Positions 11,029-22,312 are shown, numbered from the stretch's first letter. The stretch: DNA of 64,000 nt from Pomphorhynchus laevis (GCA_012934845.2 WNNJ02000620.1:1-64000), one strand, 5' to 3'. The notes: generated by a model from the sequence alone, not told the origin. A program made the numbers and translations.

Positions 11029-11064
11029 TATATGGTATGCATGAGCATTCATGCATACCATATA
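11029..11064. repeat. 36-bp palindrome between the two family B elements
   Basis: Two perfect 16-bp arms (11029-11044 and 11049-11064) surround the 4-bp centre GCAT. The right arm and centre match family C sequence at 15425-15455 (GCATGAGCATTCATGCATACC), but the left arm there is shorter and mismatched, so the palindrome was completed at this site. It lies between the divergent 5' ends of B1 and B2. Confidence 0.75.
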
Positions 11065-11085
11065 ATATAACACGCAAAACGTCAA

Positions 11086-12291
11086 ATGAGTAAATTTAGC
11101 ATGTCGGAGCGTTCAAAGAACTCAATGAAAACTAATTTTCCTGCCAATGCAATAAACGAGGTAAGTGGAGATTTAGGTTCTCTTGAATATATTCCGGAGG
11201 GTGAACTTCCCCCGGTACCAAAATTATCCAACCTGGTGATTATCAGACTTTTGGTGCCTCTGGAAAGGCAGAACATGTTCAATGTTTTTATAAGAGGCTT
11301 TGCTCATCGATTTAAAAAAAGGATATTGTTCAATGCGATTAAATATTATGAATCTGAGATTAAAATCTCATTCTGCACTCCTGATCTCGCAATGTCGTAC
11401 GTAGACTACTTTAAAAAAGAGCATTCGGAACAAGGCATAATTGCTTCCAAACCAATCCTGGCAACAATAAAGATAAATAATATGCCCACATACATTTCAG
11501 AAGAAGATATATCAGCCCTAGAAACTGATTACAAAATCTCTAACGTGCGCTTTATAAAAGGGATTAAAGGCTTCCCCATTCCCGTTGCGTTCTGCAATGC
11601 CCCGGTTGATGAAGCTCTAAAACTATCGATTTCAACATGCAATCCTTTTATGGGGTATAATTTGAGATTTTCAATAATCGAAACCGACTCACTAACGTAC
11701 CCTCACTGCAACAATTGTCATCAGTGGGGGCATTGGTCCACTGGATGTTCTTTACCACATAAGTGCGGCGTGTGTGGTACAACTGCTATACATCCTGAGA
11801 AGTGCGAAAGTAAGCCATTTTGCGCAAACTGCGGTGGTGAGCACCCCGCATGGTCAAAAAAATGTAAAATCTTTAAGGCGTACCAAAAGAGACACAGGGG
11901 TGTAACAGCAAAACCGACTAGCTTCGTGGAAGCTGTATCGTCTAACAAGAATGACGACAGGATGCCGGACACAGAAATTCTTAAACTTATTGAAATGCAG
12001 CATCAGGCATCAATGATTCAACTTGAAAAATTGGTCCAAAAATTGGTGGGTCAATTAGCGGAATCCTTCCGTTCTCCTCCTTCTGGGAAGACCAACAATA
12101 TTAAGAAGCCACCAAAATCTAAGAAACGAAACGGGTCAGCGCTAAGCATAGCCGCTCTGAAGCTTTCTCGGAAGGATTCGATTTGGGCTATGGCTAACGA
12201 GGGAAATGAAGATATCGCCCGTGGGCAAGCGACTCCATTTGTCGTGACGGGAAGCGGTAAAGGCGACTTTTCCGCCTCTAGTTGCAACTAG
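11086..12291 (+). CDS. family B ORF1 gag-like protein (B2)
   Basis: 401 residues from ATG 11086; a second in-frame ATG at 11101 is an alternative start. It shares with B1 ORF1 the gag-like core (IRGFAHRFKKRILFN near residue 70) and the zinc knuckles CNNCHQWGHWSTGC, KCGVCG..CESK and CANCGGEHPAWSKKC between about 205 and 265. The C-terminus is Lys/Ser-rich. By eye roughly a third to two fifths of residues match B1 ORF1, although the flanking ORF2 products are about four-fifths identical. Presumed element RNA-binding protein. Confidence 0.85.
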   Translation: MSKFSMSERSKNSMKTNFPANAINEVSGDLGSLEYIPEGELPPVPKLSNLVIIRLLVPLERQNMFNVFIRGFAHRFKKRILFNAIKYYESEIKISFCTPDLAMSYVDYFKKEHSEQGIIASKPILATIKINNMPTYISEEDISALETDYKISNVRFIKGIKGFPIPVAFCNAPVDEALKLSISTCNPFMGYNLRFSIIETDSLTYPHCNNCHQWGHWSTGCSLPHKCGVCGTTAIHPEKCESKPFCANCGGEHPAWSKKCKIFKAYQKRHRGVTAKPTSFVEAVSSNKNDDRMPDTEILKLIEMQHQASMIQLEKLVQKLVGQLAESFRSPPSGKTNNIKKPPKSKKRNGSALSIAALKLSRKDSIWAMANEGNEDIARGQATPFVVTGSGKGDFSASSCN

Positions 12292-12325
12292 GTGGAGGGC
12301 GTCCCACTTCGGTAACACTTACGCA

Positions 12326-14786
12326 ATGGGAAGTAATCAAGGACCTTTTTCACTGAATATCCTTCAGTGGAATTCGGGAGGTGCTTCCGCCCTTAGCCTT
12401 CTATCTGGTAGAGATGCAGATGTTATAGTCCTTCAGGAGACGCGGTCTATCCGTCTCCCCCAGGATATTACTCGATTTATCCCTAAGCACATATACACCC
12501 ACTTTACTCCTTACATAACCCCTCCTCACTCCTCTTCATCACAAGGTCTTTTAACCCTAGTAAAAAGCTCCTTAAGATCATCCCTCCTATTAAACTACTC
12601 TTGTCCAGCCCTATCTTGTTTAGCTATATCACTTTGTAAGAACGGTAAGCGTATAAGCATAGCCAATGTCTATATTCGGCCAGGAGAAATTCACAAGAAC
12701 CGTGACCTCCTGGATCAAATATTGGGGAGCGGTTATGACATGTTACTTGGTGACTTCAACGACAGAACTGGTCGTTGGATTAATGCAGCACTCCGCAGAG
12801 CAAGGATCGACTATCTTATTCATAAACCACCTTCCCCAACCTTTCATTGCTCTACAACAAATTCTCTCCTCGACATATTACTGCTACATAAGATGTGGTT
12901 GTTGAAACCCATTTGCACCGAGCAGTCGCGTCAACAACAGACCACCTCTCATGACCTAATTCGCTGGCGGCTAGAGGACGATACGTTGCTTAGAAGAAGG
13001 TTTCACTTTGATCCTATTAGAGTGGCCTTCTTTCAGGCAGCTATCCAACTCTTCCCCAGAATTGGAATTGAGAGTTTGACCGAATTTAATTCCTACCTCT
13101 CATCGCAAGCTACCGCGATCCTTTCGACTACCTATAAAGGTCGAATATACAATCCTACTCCAACAAAGCTCAAGGTCCTAGCTAAAATGTTGCACCTTCC
13201 TAATCTCTCTGTTTCCGCCAGACATATCCTCTCGAATGAATATTGGAGCTCTAGATATAGGCTCCAGCTGAGCAGGGATAGGGCAAGCATTGCTCACCAA
13301 AACCCTTCTCAGGCTTCCTTCTGGAAGATATTCAAGAAGGAGAAATTTGTTTGCTGGAAGGATAGAGCCTTGGTTTGGATTGGTAGCATAGGCCTTGACA
13401 AAGTTTTAGAGGAGTCACTTTCCTTACACAATTATGGAGCCACTCATTCTCCCCAACCAATCCCGCCTTGGTGTGACTTCAAGAGTAGGGACTTGTCTGT
13501 TACAGATATCCTTAACTCCTGGGGACCACTCCCGGGCACCTCCAAATCCCACGCGCCACTCACCACTCGTGTCTGTCAGCTTTTGACATACAGTCAGAGA
13601 AAGGAGGTCGCCATCACAATGCTATTAGCCTCCCCGTCTGACATAGCGGAAATCAACATCAGCCGTCGAGTTTTTTTTACCTAAAAAGAGATTAATCACT
13701 TGTCCTAAAGATCTGCGGCCCATCTCGATTCAAAACGCCCTCATATCCATCTACGAGAAAGCGCTTGCGCGTAGAATCCGCGTTCATTTATGTAGGCGTA
13801 ATTTGATCCCACCGAGTTTTCATGGGTTTGTCAAAGGGCGCTCGGTCCATTCAGCAATTGGTGAAGTGCATCAGTTTTGTCAGGATAATAGTCATCAGCT
13901 TGCTGTGGCTGTTTTTCTTGATTTTTCAGCTGCATTTGACCGGATCTCCATTTCCTTCGTTATCTCCTCTCTCAGGTCCCTCGGGTTGCCTGCGAGAATT
14001 GTTAACAGGGTGGAGATATTGTTGTACACCAAGCGGTTCTACTATGAAGACGACCCTGATGCGCGTCAGTTTTACCCTATTACAGGTGTACCTCAAGGAT
14101 CCCCACTTTCTCCTATCTTATATCTTGCTGCATCCATTGTACTATTCAAGAATTTTAAACGTGATCAACATCTAGTGGTATATGCTGATGATACCACAGC
14201 CTTGTTCTCTGGACGCAGGTGCAAAGATGTAATCTCTGACATCAGCCGTTTCTTTTTAAGATTAAAAGATCAGTTGCCCCCATCCAATCTTATTTTAAAC
14301 TCCTCTAAATCACAGGTGGTTGTCTTTAATGGCGTTCCTGCCACCAAAAAGAAACTTAAGAGACTAGCACTCTCTACACTCTCCTCCATTTTGCAGCATC
14401 AACCACTCCCCATCTTCACGAGTCGAGTAAAATATCTGGGGTTCACCGTTACGGTGAATTGGTCGGCGAAAGCTGACCTGGATAGACTTAAACGTATCCT
14501 GAAGAAAGCTAGGTGGGCTCTGAAACGGGCCCAGCATCTGTCATTGAATGGGATAACCCAAGTGCGCCTCTGGGGTACTTGGGCTATCTCGGGATTAGTC
14601 TTCTTCTCACGAGGACGTCCCCCAGAACAAAGACTAAGGTTTCTCAAGCTCCTCATCTCGAGATTACCAACCATAGTCCGCCTTGACTGGACTCTTAGGT
14701 GTGTGAGAGACCCCGAATGGTTCAGTCAGAGGGCGGCGCGCTGGTGCGGCCGAGGGGCTCAGATCCCTCTGGACCTGAGGCCGTGA
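12326..14786 (+). pseudogene. family B ORF2 with one homopolymer frameshift
   Basis: The same protein as B1 ORF2 in two overlapping frames: 12326-13684 covers the endonuclease and linker (LQWNSGG, VLQETRSI, GDFNDRTG, TSHDLIRW), and from about 13677 another frame continues through the RT to 14786 (VFLDFSAAFDRIS, GVPQGSPLSPIL, VVYADDTTALFSG). The break coincides with a run of eight T at 13671-13678, a classic slippage site. No other stop is seen. It may be a recent mutation, an assembly error in the homopolymer, or a tolerated slippage site; B1 lacks the run. Confidence 0.85.
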
Positions 14787-14914
14787 ATATAAGTTGAAGA
14801 TTCCAAAATACACGTTGTGAACAGTTTCTATTTTAAGTTGTCTTTTGCATGTTTTTGTTTCTAAAGTTTTTATCAGTTATATAGTTATAAATAAAACCCT
14901 TACTTACTTACTTA

Positions 14915-15646
14915 TATAATATAAAATATAATACATTAAATAATGAAATCTTAAGAATTATTAAATCTTATTAATCTATTGATTCATCATCTATACATTT
15001 AATCATCTATCAATCTTTTAATTAACGGACGCCTTTACAGTTCGAATGCCTCCCATTTAGGGCATCTATATTTAGACAAATAAAAGGTGTTCCAATGTGA
15101 GGTAATAGTAGCCCAATTATAGCTGATTTGTTTTTAAGCTTTATAGAATATGAATTTGTTCATAACTGTTTAAAAAATAAATCTAAATTATATAAAGATA
15201 TGAAATATATGTTTCGATACATTGATGATATATGTGTATTTAATTCTAATAATTTTTATTCAATTAGTGAATGAATTTATCCAGCAAGCCTCATTCTTAA
15301 TAAAACCAATATTAATGATAAAGAAGGTGTATATCTAGATATGAACATTAAATTAACATAAACTAAAACTACTATTAATTTATATCGTAAAGATGACATA
15401 TTTAAATTTACAAGAAACATATTTTTGCATGAGCATTCATGCATACCATATAATATAAAATATAATACATTAAATAATGAAATTTTAAGAATTGCAACAA
15501 TATGTAATGATATTGGCTTTCTTCAAAATCATTTAAATAATTTAATAGATACATATTTTAAACTAGGTTACTATAAAAATACCATAAAACAGAAAATAGT
15601 AAAATATATAAATCAACACAATATTATTAAAAATAAATTTATATAG
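14915..15646 (+). pseudogene. family C reverse transcriptase remnant, longest copy
   Basis: Reading in frames broken by a few stops, this holds QIKGVPM-GNSSPIIADLFL (15080-15140), then IEYEFVHN, FRYIDDICVFN near 15215, YLDMNIKL near 15345, LYRKDDIFKF near 15390 and an open C-terminal part (15425-15646) with a GYYKNTIKQKIVKYINQ helix. Animal RTs of this type have G-x-N-x-x-P..ADLFL, RYIDD and a downstream LYDKRDDFNF-like motif. The sequence 14915-14960 is a partial duplicate of 15444-15490. B2 landed in this material. Mechanism and clade are unknown to me; a distant Penelope-like relationship is plausible. Confidence 0.65.
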
Positions 15647-15714
15647 AATTATTGTTAAAATGGATACTAAATATTATACTTTGTATTATAATAAGATACT
15701 AGATAATCAAATTT

Positions 15715-15756
15715 CATAAGAGGAAATACGTTATCAGAGGAAATATCGCATTAAAC
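15715..15756 (+). repeat. truncated piece of the 100-bp inverted-terminal repeat
   Basis: Two copies of the AGAGGAAATACGTTAT/ATCAGAGGAAATATCGCATTA end occur in tandem, preceded by GATAATCAAATTT exactly as at copy 1 (541-554). It lies about 70 bp downstream of the family C remnant, repeating the arrangement at the left of the window. Confidence 0.5.
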
Positions 15757-16795
15757 AAATTAAAAATATCTTGATATTGAGTAATCATTGAACATTGTAA
15801 TCATGAACATTGAACTAAATAACGACGACGGACAGATCCTGTTTGTCAGCTGTCTACACAAGAGTATAAGCCTTTCAAAAGGCATTGCCGATTACAGCGG
15901 TGGGCACCCACATGGATGGCAATACTTTTACAATATCGATTAGAATGCGACCGGGAGTTTCTATCGCTAAAATGCTCACGTGTTTGTGGCGACAAGTACC
16001 GTGTTTGACATCCACGCTACAGACTGTCGACACAGCAAGACAAGACACACTTGTTATACAAAGATAAACAAGCTGCTGCAACAAGCAGCAGCGCCGAAAT
16101 ACCATGCTGATTAGAGTCGAGCGGTCTTGCATGTGACGACAGAAAGCGTCCCGATGGTTATTCGTTAGTGCCATGGACATACGCCCTTCACTTGATGTGG
16201 GACTACACTTGTTCAAGCACCATGGCCGCTAGCTCAGCTGTGCATGCTGTTCCGGTGCCGGAAAGGTAGCAATACTCCCCCGAAACACGAAAAATTACAA
16301 AATATGCATGCATCAATCAACGAATCAATTCAGCTAACTGGGATGCTGAGAAAAACAACAGGATTGTATGAGCCGGTAGCTACCTGATGCAGCGGCTGGG
16401 CTTAGCTGTCCAGCACGATAACGTTGTTTACATTATAGAGGCTATGGGTAATAAAACCATCAGACACTTTTATCTAATATAAATATTAGACAATTATATA
16501 ATAATTGTATAATAATATTATACAATTATATAACAATAAATAATATATACAATCTTGTGATTTTATTTTCTTGTATTTTTATTACACTATTAAACAATTA
16601 CTGTTAAGATTGGTTTAACAATGTGAATATTTCGTAACTAAAGGTATAGAATTCTATTCATAAGTAATAACGTTAATATACTTTCTTACTGAACTCAAGC
16701 CGATCACTATAAATCTACATCTATTTTAACATTTTTATCAATTGACCAACTTGTCTTTTTTAAAAATCAGTCTGACAGCTTTAATAAAAAATATA
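15757..16795. other. unassigned interval with a GC-richer block
   Basis: 15830-16260 is markedly richer in GC than its surroundings and holds overlapping ORFs on both strands (minus 15875-16216, plus 15885-16067). Neither has motifs I know. CTGCTGCAACAAGCAGCAG at 16072-16090 is a perfect inverted repeat. The block could be unique genic sequence or part of an unknown repeat. From 16440 the sequence returns to AT-rich non-coding DNA. Confidence 0.35.
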
Positions 16796-18100
16796 ATTTA
16801 TTAAGAGTGGCAAATGCACGCTTATAGTGCTAACAAGTCCATTTAAGAAAATAAACCAGAATGCGAAAAAATTAAAAACGAAATTAAAGAAAATGCGGAA
16901 ATATATCTAAGATGAGCGAGAAGGGTGGAGATGTGGCAAAACGTTCGAGGTAGAAGATACAGCGGACGGCAATGTTGAATTATTCTTTGAAGAGGTATGA
17001 AAGTAAATTATAGGTTAAATATGTTGACGCAATAGTTTCAGATTTATTGTGAAGGTGGAACCATCGTACAGGAAAGAATACGTCGTTAGAAGTGTAAACG
17101 CATGCCAGAACGGACATCAGCTGAAAATAATCCAAGGTGAGAATATAGGCGACAATAAAACCGCAGATGCCATAAATAGAAAAGTACGTAGGGACGTGAA
17201 GTAGATAATTAGTTGATCGCATTGTAAAGGAGACAGACTGCGAGTCATCAAGATTATCAAGTTGTAGGTAAGTGCTTGATTAACAATATAAAAGACCAAA
17301 GGCAATGATACGCAAACGTGATTCGACACGATGGTTGATGGTTGGTCAAGGTATAACGGAAATATGATGGGATGTATAGTCAAAGCCGTGGTGATGCAAA
17401 AGTACACGAGCAACAAAGTTAATGATACGTTGTAGAGGTAAAAGAGCAGATTATAAAGAAAAGAGGATAAAGCAATAATCGAATCTGGGAAAATAGAAAC
17501 GATAAAGTATGTCAAGCCAGGAAACCGATCAGCCTACGGATATTACAGAGATTACGAATAAATAAGAACTATTATCGAGCTTTGCCATGTACAAACGTTT
17601 TGAGGTAAAGGATATTGTTGAAGTGGAAACCTATAAAAATGAGGTTGTCAACGATTGGATTATCAAATTAATAGATAAAGTAGAGAGTTATGTCGTAGTT
17701 ATGTCTTTTATCTTTGTTAAAAGATAGACAATTAAATCAAGTTAAAGTAAAATAAAATAAACCATAGTCGTGACAAAGCCTAATAAAAAGATAAAACAAT
17801 CGACGAATATAAAAACAGGTTGAGAACAACCTTTGAACAAGACAATTTCGTAGCGTGTGATGAACTGATTCGTATTTGCATATATACCGGAGTTAAAGAG
17901 GTTAGCATGATTCACTGAGGTGCTGAATAAAGCAATTGTAAAAACCTTCGTCATATCGATGCCAAGTCAAGTAAAGAAAGAGTTGAGAACTAGCACATAT
18001 TGATAAAATAAGATAAACTATGTGATCTAGCAAGAGCGATTGTCGCAGTAGATAGGAATACGACGGCGTATTTCGCAGCAACATGCCATGTGACAGGACA
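16796..18100 (-). mobile_element. decayed family D (CR1/L2-like) element, copy D1
   Basis: The 3' end on the minus strand has the family D terminus (AAGCGTGC..ATTTGCCACT), though the hairpin has lost half its stem. Upstream, in several frames, are PIVDNLIFIGFHF (about 17640), an RT-thumb match to the DYCLSLFSNSPKS-type region (17400-17500) and a C-terminal LLHVPTY..GICGFIVA block (about 17180). Many stops make it an old copy. The 5' limit near 18100 is uncertain; the endonuclease is not recognisable. Confidence 0.6.
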
Positions 18101-19975
18101 GAGATCTTCAGATGTTACATTCACTAATAACTAGAACGCGATATAAATAAAATGTTGGAATTGCGGAGACAGTTCATATAGCTCGTTATTGTCGAATCAT
18201 GACTAATAAAGAAGAGAAGCCAACAAAACAATTGTGTTGGAATTGAGGTAAATATAAGCATATCGCACTATATTGCTCGGTTGCGGGAAACAGTCAGTGA
18301 AGAAACTTCATTGGAACAAGCTTCATTCACAAATTTGGAATAACCGGTAGTCTGCATATTGTTACTGTTATGATAAATGATGTGGTGTGCAAATGGATTG
18401 TAGATAGTGGTTGTACACAATCAACGGTAAGTCAGCGCATGACCACAACAACAAAAATCTAAATCATGTTTCGAGGAGGTGGGTACGGAGGCGGCATTTG
18501 AATGTAATAAAGGATGGAGCGCGGCGGACGTCGAGTGGGAACTGATTCCAGGCGATTGAAGCGGCGACGATGAAGGATAGGAGATCCTAGTTGTTAGAAG
18601 TAATTGGGAACGTAGAGTAAGAGGGAATTACGGAAACACAGTGATAGAGAGTGAACAATAAGTGAACAATCAAAAAGAGTGAATAAGTGAACAATCTGAT
18701 TGAAATTGGCATAACCTACATATGTACTACGCAAGACTATTTCGCACAACTCCAGTGTAGAAAAAACGAATGTAAAAGAAACGTATCAGCAAGAGATAAA
18801 GAAATGGATAGACGATGGAATCAATTAAATATGTTTAAAGAATATGAAAGGAGTCATTCCGCTAATAATTGTAAATCAAGAGGTAAAAAAGTAAAATATA
18901 CGGTATTGGATTTCTGAGAATTGAACCGTATATAAGCTCTCATACGAATAGTGGAGTGAATGTGTGTGATGACATCATAAGGTGTAGGAGAGTCGAAGGA
19001 GTTAGTAGAACCCAGAAATCTACAAATTCACGTTCACATATAACTTTGGAAATATCAATTATTACGATTTGAGGGCGTCACATGTGCGCTTACTAGACTT
19101 GTGTTTGGCATATGTTGTGTTCCTCGAAAAATGACGAAAATATATGATAAAGTGTTGGAAGGAGATCCGGAAGTGAAATCAGTCACGGATGTTTATTTTG
19201 ACGATATTCTGGTACATCAGAGCGTATTATCAATATACAATATGACCCGAAATTTAAAGACTTATAGGCTAGATACGAAGCCATCTAAAGAAATTCATTC
19301 ATATCGAATTTTGAAGAATATGATATATGAAAATAAAGACGGACGTATGATGTTTTGTAGGTCCCACAAGATAATCAAATACTACAAATGACACTATATA
19401 AACTGCAGTGTCATAAACTGCGGAAAATTAGTAACTCATTTTTTAGCAGCAGGGTAGTTTCGAATTCCAGCGATTTTGTAAAGAGATTACCAGAAGACAG
19501 CAATTGAACAATTAAGTTGAGGACATTGAGACAAAAGCTGTGAATATATGCAAGTAAAACAGATGATTCAGTAAACGAAATCTGGTCTAATGAAAATAAC
19601 GGCAGAATAGTTAGATTGGACGCCAGTAATTTGGTCGTGGGTTTGCGACTGGACATTCTGATAGCAGTGTAAATATGCAAGCTGGTTGGACAAAAAAGTC
19701 GAATAAATTGGATCTGAGTAAGATGCAGTGTCTAGATGGATAAATATGGCTATTAAATGGGATATAAAAGTTGTCGAAATAAAACTGATTCGCTTTCATT
19801 GGTAAATTGGGTTTACACAACCTTGTCCGAACAAAACGATTCGTAACTATGTTGTGCGACGAAATTTTTATAATAAGCAGATTCTGTTAAATAAAGGAGG
19901 TGGTTGAAGATCTAAAGATAAACGTAAGTATTACCTATGTACTTTCTGTCGAACATTTGATAGATGTTTTGATCA
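18101..19975 (+). pseudogene. Ty3/gypsy-like LTR element remnant, gag-protease-RT-RNase H part
   Basis: Successive weak but collinear matches appear: zinc knuckles (HIARYC near 18180; a second, CWN-GKYKHIALYC, near 18240 with its Cys codon mutated to stop), a retropepsin motif WIVDSGCTQSTVS near 18400, RT sequence VFGICCVPRKM near 19110 and YFDDILV near 19200, and an RNase H block DASNLVVGL near 19630 followed by DLSKMQCLDG and TDSLSLVNW. Every domain is broken by stops and shifts. A short D-family 3' end is embedded at 18425-18645. The integrase part of the same element resumes near 22330 after another D insertion. No LTRs were recognised. Confidence 0.6.
18425..18645 (-). mobile_element. 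family D 3'-terminal fragment
   Basis: On the minus strand this reads the conserved ORF2 C-terminus (CTCGACGTCCGCCGCGC.., then CCTCGAAACATGATTTA) followed by the TTTTTGTTGTTGTGGTCATG 3' UTR and a truncated GCGC tail near 18435. It corresponds to the last 200 or so bases of D copies such as 55460-55640, and is an insertion into the gypsy remnant. Confidence 0.7.
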
Positions 19976-20004
19976 AGATACAGTAGATGAGCATCCTTAA
20001 GAGT

Positions 20005-20135
20005 AAATGAACAGCATCAGCTACTGGCTGATAACATAGGGTTGCTCATCTAATGGCTGATCATATAAGGCTGCTCATCTACTGGCTGCTCATCTACTGG
20101 CTGCTAATCTAAGGCTGCTCATCAGTAGGTTAGCA
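20005..20135 (+). repeat. short tandem repeat, unit about 15-16 bp
   Basis: Imperfect head-to-tail repeats of GGCTGCTCATCTACT run from about 20020 to 20110, with related GGCTGAT/GGTTGCTCATCTAAT units to the left. The array ends with an inverted GGTTAGCAGCC. It marks the boundary between the RNase H part of the gypsy remnant and D2. Confidence 0.65.
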
Positions 20136-20149
20136 GCCTTAATCTTTTT

Positions 20150-22312
20150 TTCTGATTTTAACTATAAATTATTTCAGCAAGCCCCAATCATATTCTTGGC
20201 GGTACTCTCGACATCATTGATGTTCCCAACTGCTTCAATGACTATACATTCCTGTTAATTACTGATCCTAATTTGCCCGATTATTTCCTTGTCACTCTTA
20301 CTCGTCCCTAGCCCCATCATTCTTATCCACCTCCAACATTAGCTACTCCAAGTCGACCCTGAAAACTTCTCGATATCCCTATTTTATGCTCTGCCTTACT
20401 CGATTCTTCATTCTTTTCGCTTCCACTTAACTATCTTTCTTCCGATGATCTCTATAAACTGTTTGATTCTGAACTTACTACTATACTTAATCACCTTCTC
20501 CCCATTCGACCCCGACGTTTTCAGCGCTTGAACCATGCTCCATGAGTCAATTCCGACTGTTGTCTTTTAAGCGTCGACTCCGTCACTCTTTTCGTGTGTT
20601 TAATCGTTTTCTTAAACGATCTCCGATAATACTCACTCCAAATCTCCGTGCTTCCTATTTTCTTTTTCGCCGTAATTTACTTTCTACATAATTTACTTTC
20701 TTTTCTACTCATATGCCCCTTGTATCTTCTCTTCTCTATGAATAATTCCAAGTCTGAGCTATTCCATCCACCTTTTTCCCGTTTCGTCTGATAAAGTTTC
20801 ATTGGTTCTGCTGTCATTACCTAATAAAACATCTCCTTCTAACTTAATTCCCACTCACTTGCTTAAAAATATCTGCTCCTCCATCTTACCCTTCCTAACC
20901 ACATTGTTCAACTCGTTCATCCGTAGCCGAACATTTCTTTCCATCTGGAAATGCGCCACTGTTCGTCATCTCATCAAAAAAATAATCTCTCGACTCCTCA
21001 CTACCATCTTCGTACCGTCCTATTTCACTTCTTACAACCCTATCTAAACTCCTTGAGCGTATCGTTATCAAGCAAGTTAATACATATCCCTTTTCCTGTC
21101 TCTTAAGCCGCTTTTCTCTCTAATTTCTCTACTTTTGACATCGTCGATCACTCGATTCTTTCTTATCGTCTTCGTCACGATTCTAGCTTCTCTTTACCCT
21201 CTGTGGCTTGATTTTCTTCATATTTATCGAAACGTACTTTTCGCGTCTATTCTAACTTTTCTCTCTCCCAACCTTCGTCCATTCCGTCCGGTGTTCCACA
21301 AGGCTCCGTATTAAGCCCTATGCTTTTCTCTCTTCTCGGTGATTTGTCTTCGATTTCTCATACATTTAACTTCCATGTTATGCAATATGCTGATGGCATT
21401 CTCATCTATGTTCATGCACCTGTTTATCGTATTCACGATCTTAGTGTTTCTGCTTCCGACTGTCTTGTCTCAATTTCCAATCATCTTTCTTCCCTTCACC
21501 TTTCTCTGAATCCTAATAAATTCAAAATTATGTGGATCCTACCTCGACGCCTCGGCTTCGAACCTCCCTCTTTATCATTAAATTCTACAATTCTTCCTAT
21601 CGTTGATAATCTCGTTTTCTACGCTTCCATTTTGACAACCGACTTTCACTTAAACCTTTCGTTAGAGATAAAGTACGCTCATCTACCTTGATACTCCGCA
21701 ACCTCCGTCAAGTTCGTAGATTGATCGATTTCCCTTCTTGTATGACTCTCATATCATCTCTCCTTTTTTCTAGACTCGATTATTGTCTTAGTCTATTTTC
21801 CAACTCACCTAAATCCACTCTTCTTCCCCTACAACGCATCGTCAACGCAGCCGTCCAAATTTTCCTCCGTCTTCGTCGTTTTGATCATACATCTCACCAT
21901 CTTGCTTCTCTCGATTTGCCTACAATTTATTGTCGTGTTCAAATTCGTCTTCTTCTCATTACTTTCCGCTTGTAACTTTTTCTACTCCTTAATTTCTCAA
22001 CCTTTCTTTTCTCGACAATTCTCGTCCTGATTAATGTTTTTCGCGTTCCTGAAATTTTCCGTAATTCCCTTCTTTTAAATGTCCCAAACTACAATACCTC
22101 TATTAGCGTCCGCTCCTTCCTTGTAGCTGCTCCTCTATCGTGGCATCATCTGCTCATTCATATACGCCAATCAACCTCAATGCCTTGTTTCAAACACCAT
22201 ATCCGGTATTATTTAAACAATTGAAGAACTTTATCTGTATGACGCTTACTGTTTTTTAGTTAGTGGACTTGTAAGCGTGCAGTTGTCACGCATTTGCCAT
22301 TTTAAATAAATT
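20150..22312 (+). mobile_element. family D (CR1/L2-like) element, 5'-truncated, decayed copy D2
   Basis: Begins inside the endonuclease domain (SPNHILGGTLDIIDVPN, then a SDHFLVTL-like region near 20280). The RT follows: KTSPSNLIPTHLLKNICSSI at 20830, an STFDIVDHSI-like motif A near 21130, GVPQGSVLSPMLFS near 21290 and MQYADGILIYVHAPVYR near 21380. There YADD has become YADG. The C-terminal thumb is at 21690-22200. The 3' end carries TAAGCGTGCAGTTGTCACGCATTTGCC and an A/T-rich tail at 22262-22312. Stops and frameshifts are numerous. Same subfamily as the 34-40 kb copy. Confidence 0.8.

Larger units (their letters stand above)
11070..14914 (+). mobile_element. family B two-ORF APE non-LTR retrotransposon (copy B2)
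   Basis: A plus-strand relative of B1 with a 5' UTR of about 16 bp, ORF1 at 11086-12291, a 34-nt gap, ORF2 at 12326-14786 (one frameshift), a 3' UTR and an ACTT-repeat tail. The 9-bp sequence TATAATATA occurs immediately before (11061-11069) and after (14915-14923) the element and is its target-site duplication. The disrupted target is family C RT sequence, which reads on at 14915 as in the copy near 15440. The precise duplication and short lesion list indicate a fairly recent full-length insertion. Confidence 0.88.

Noticed and set aside
15020-15065. tRNA-like B-box (CAGTTCGAATGCCTCC)
   Set aside because: No acceptor or anticodon stem can be drawn around it, and it lies inside family C RT sequence.
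15875-16216. 113-codon ORF in the GC-richer block as a cellular gene
   Set aside because: No recognisable domain, no splice context, and an equally open frame on the other strand.
20005-20135. CRISPR-like array from repeated GGCTGCTCATCTACT
   Set aside because: Units are head to tail without unique spacers; this is an ordinary short tandem repeat in a eukaryotic TE boundary.
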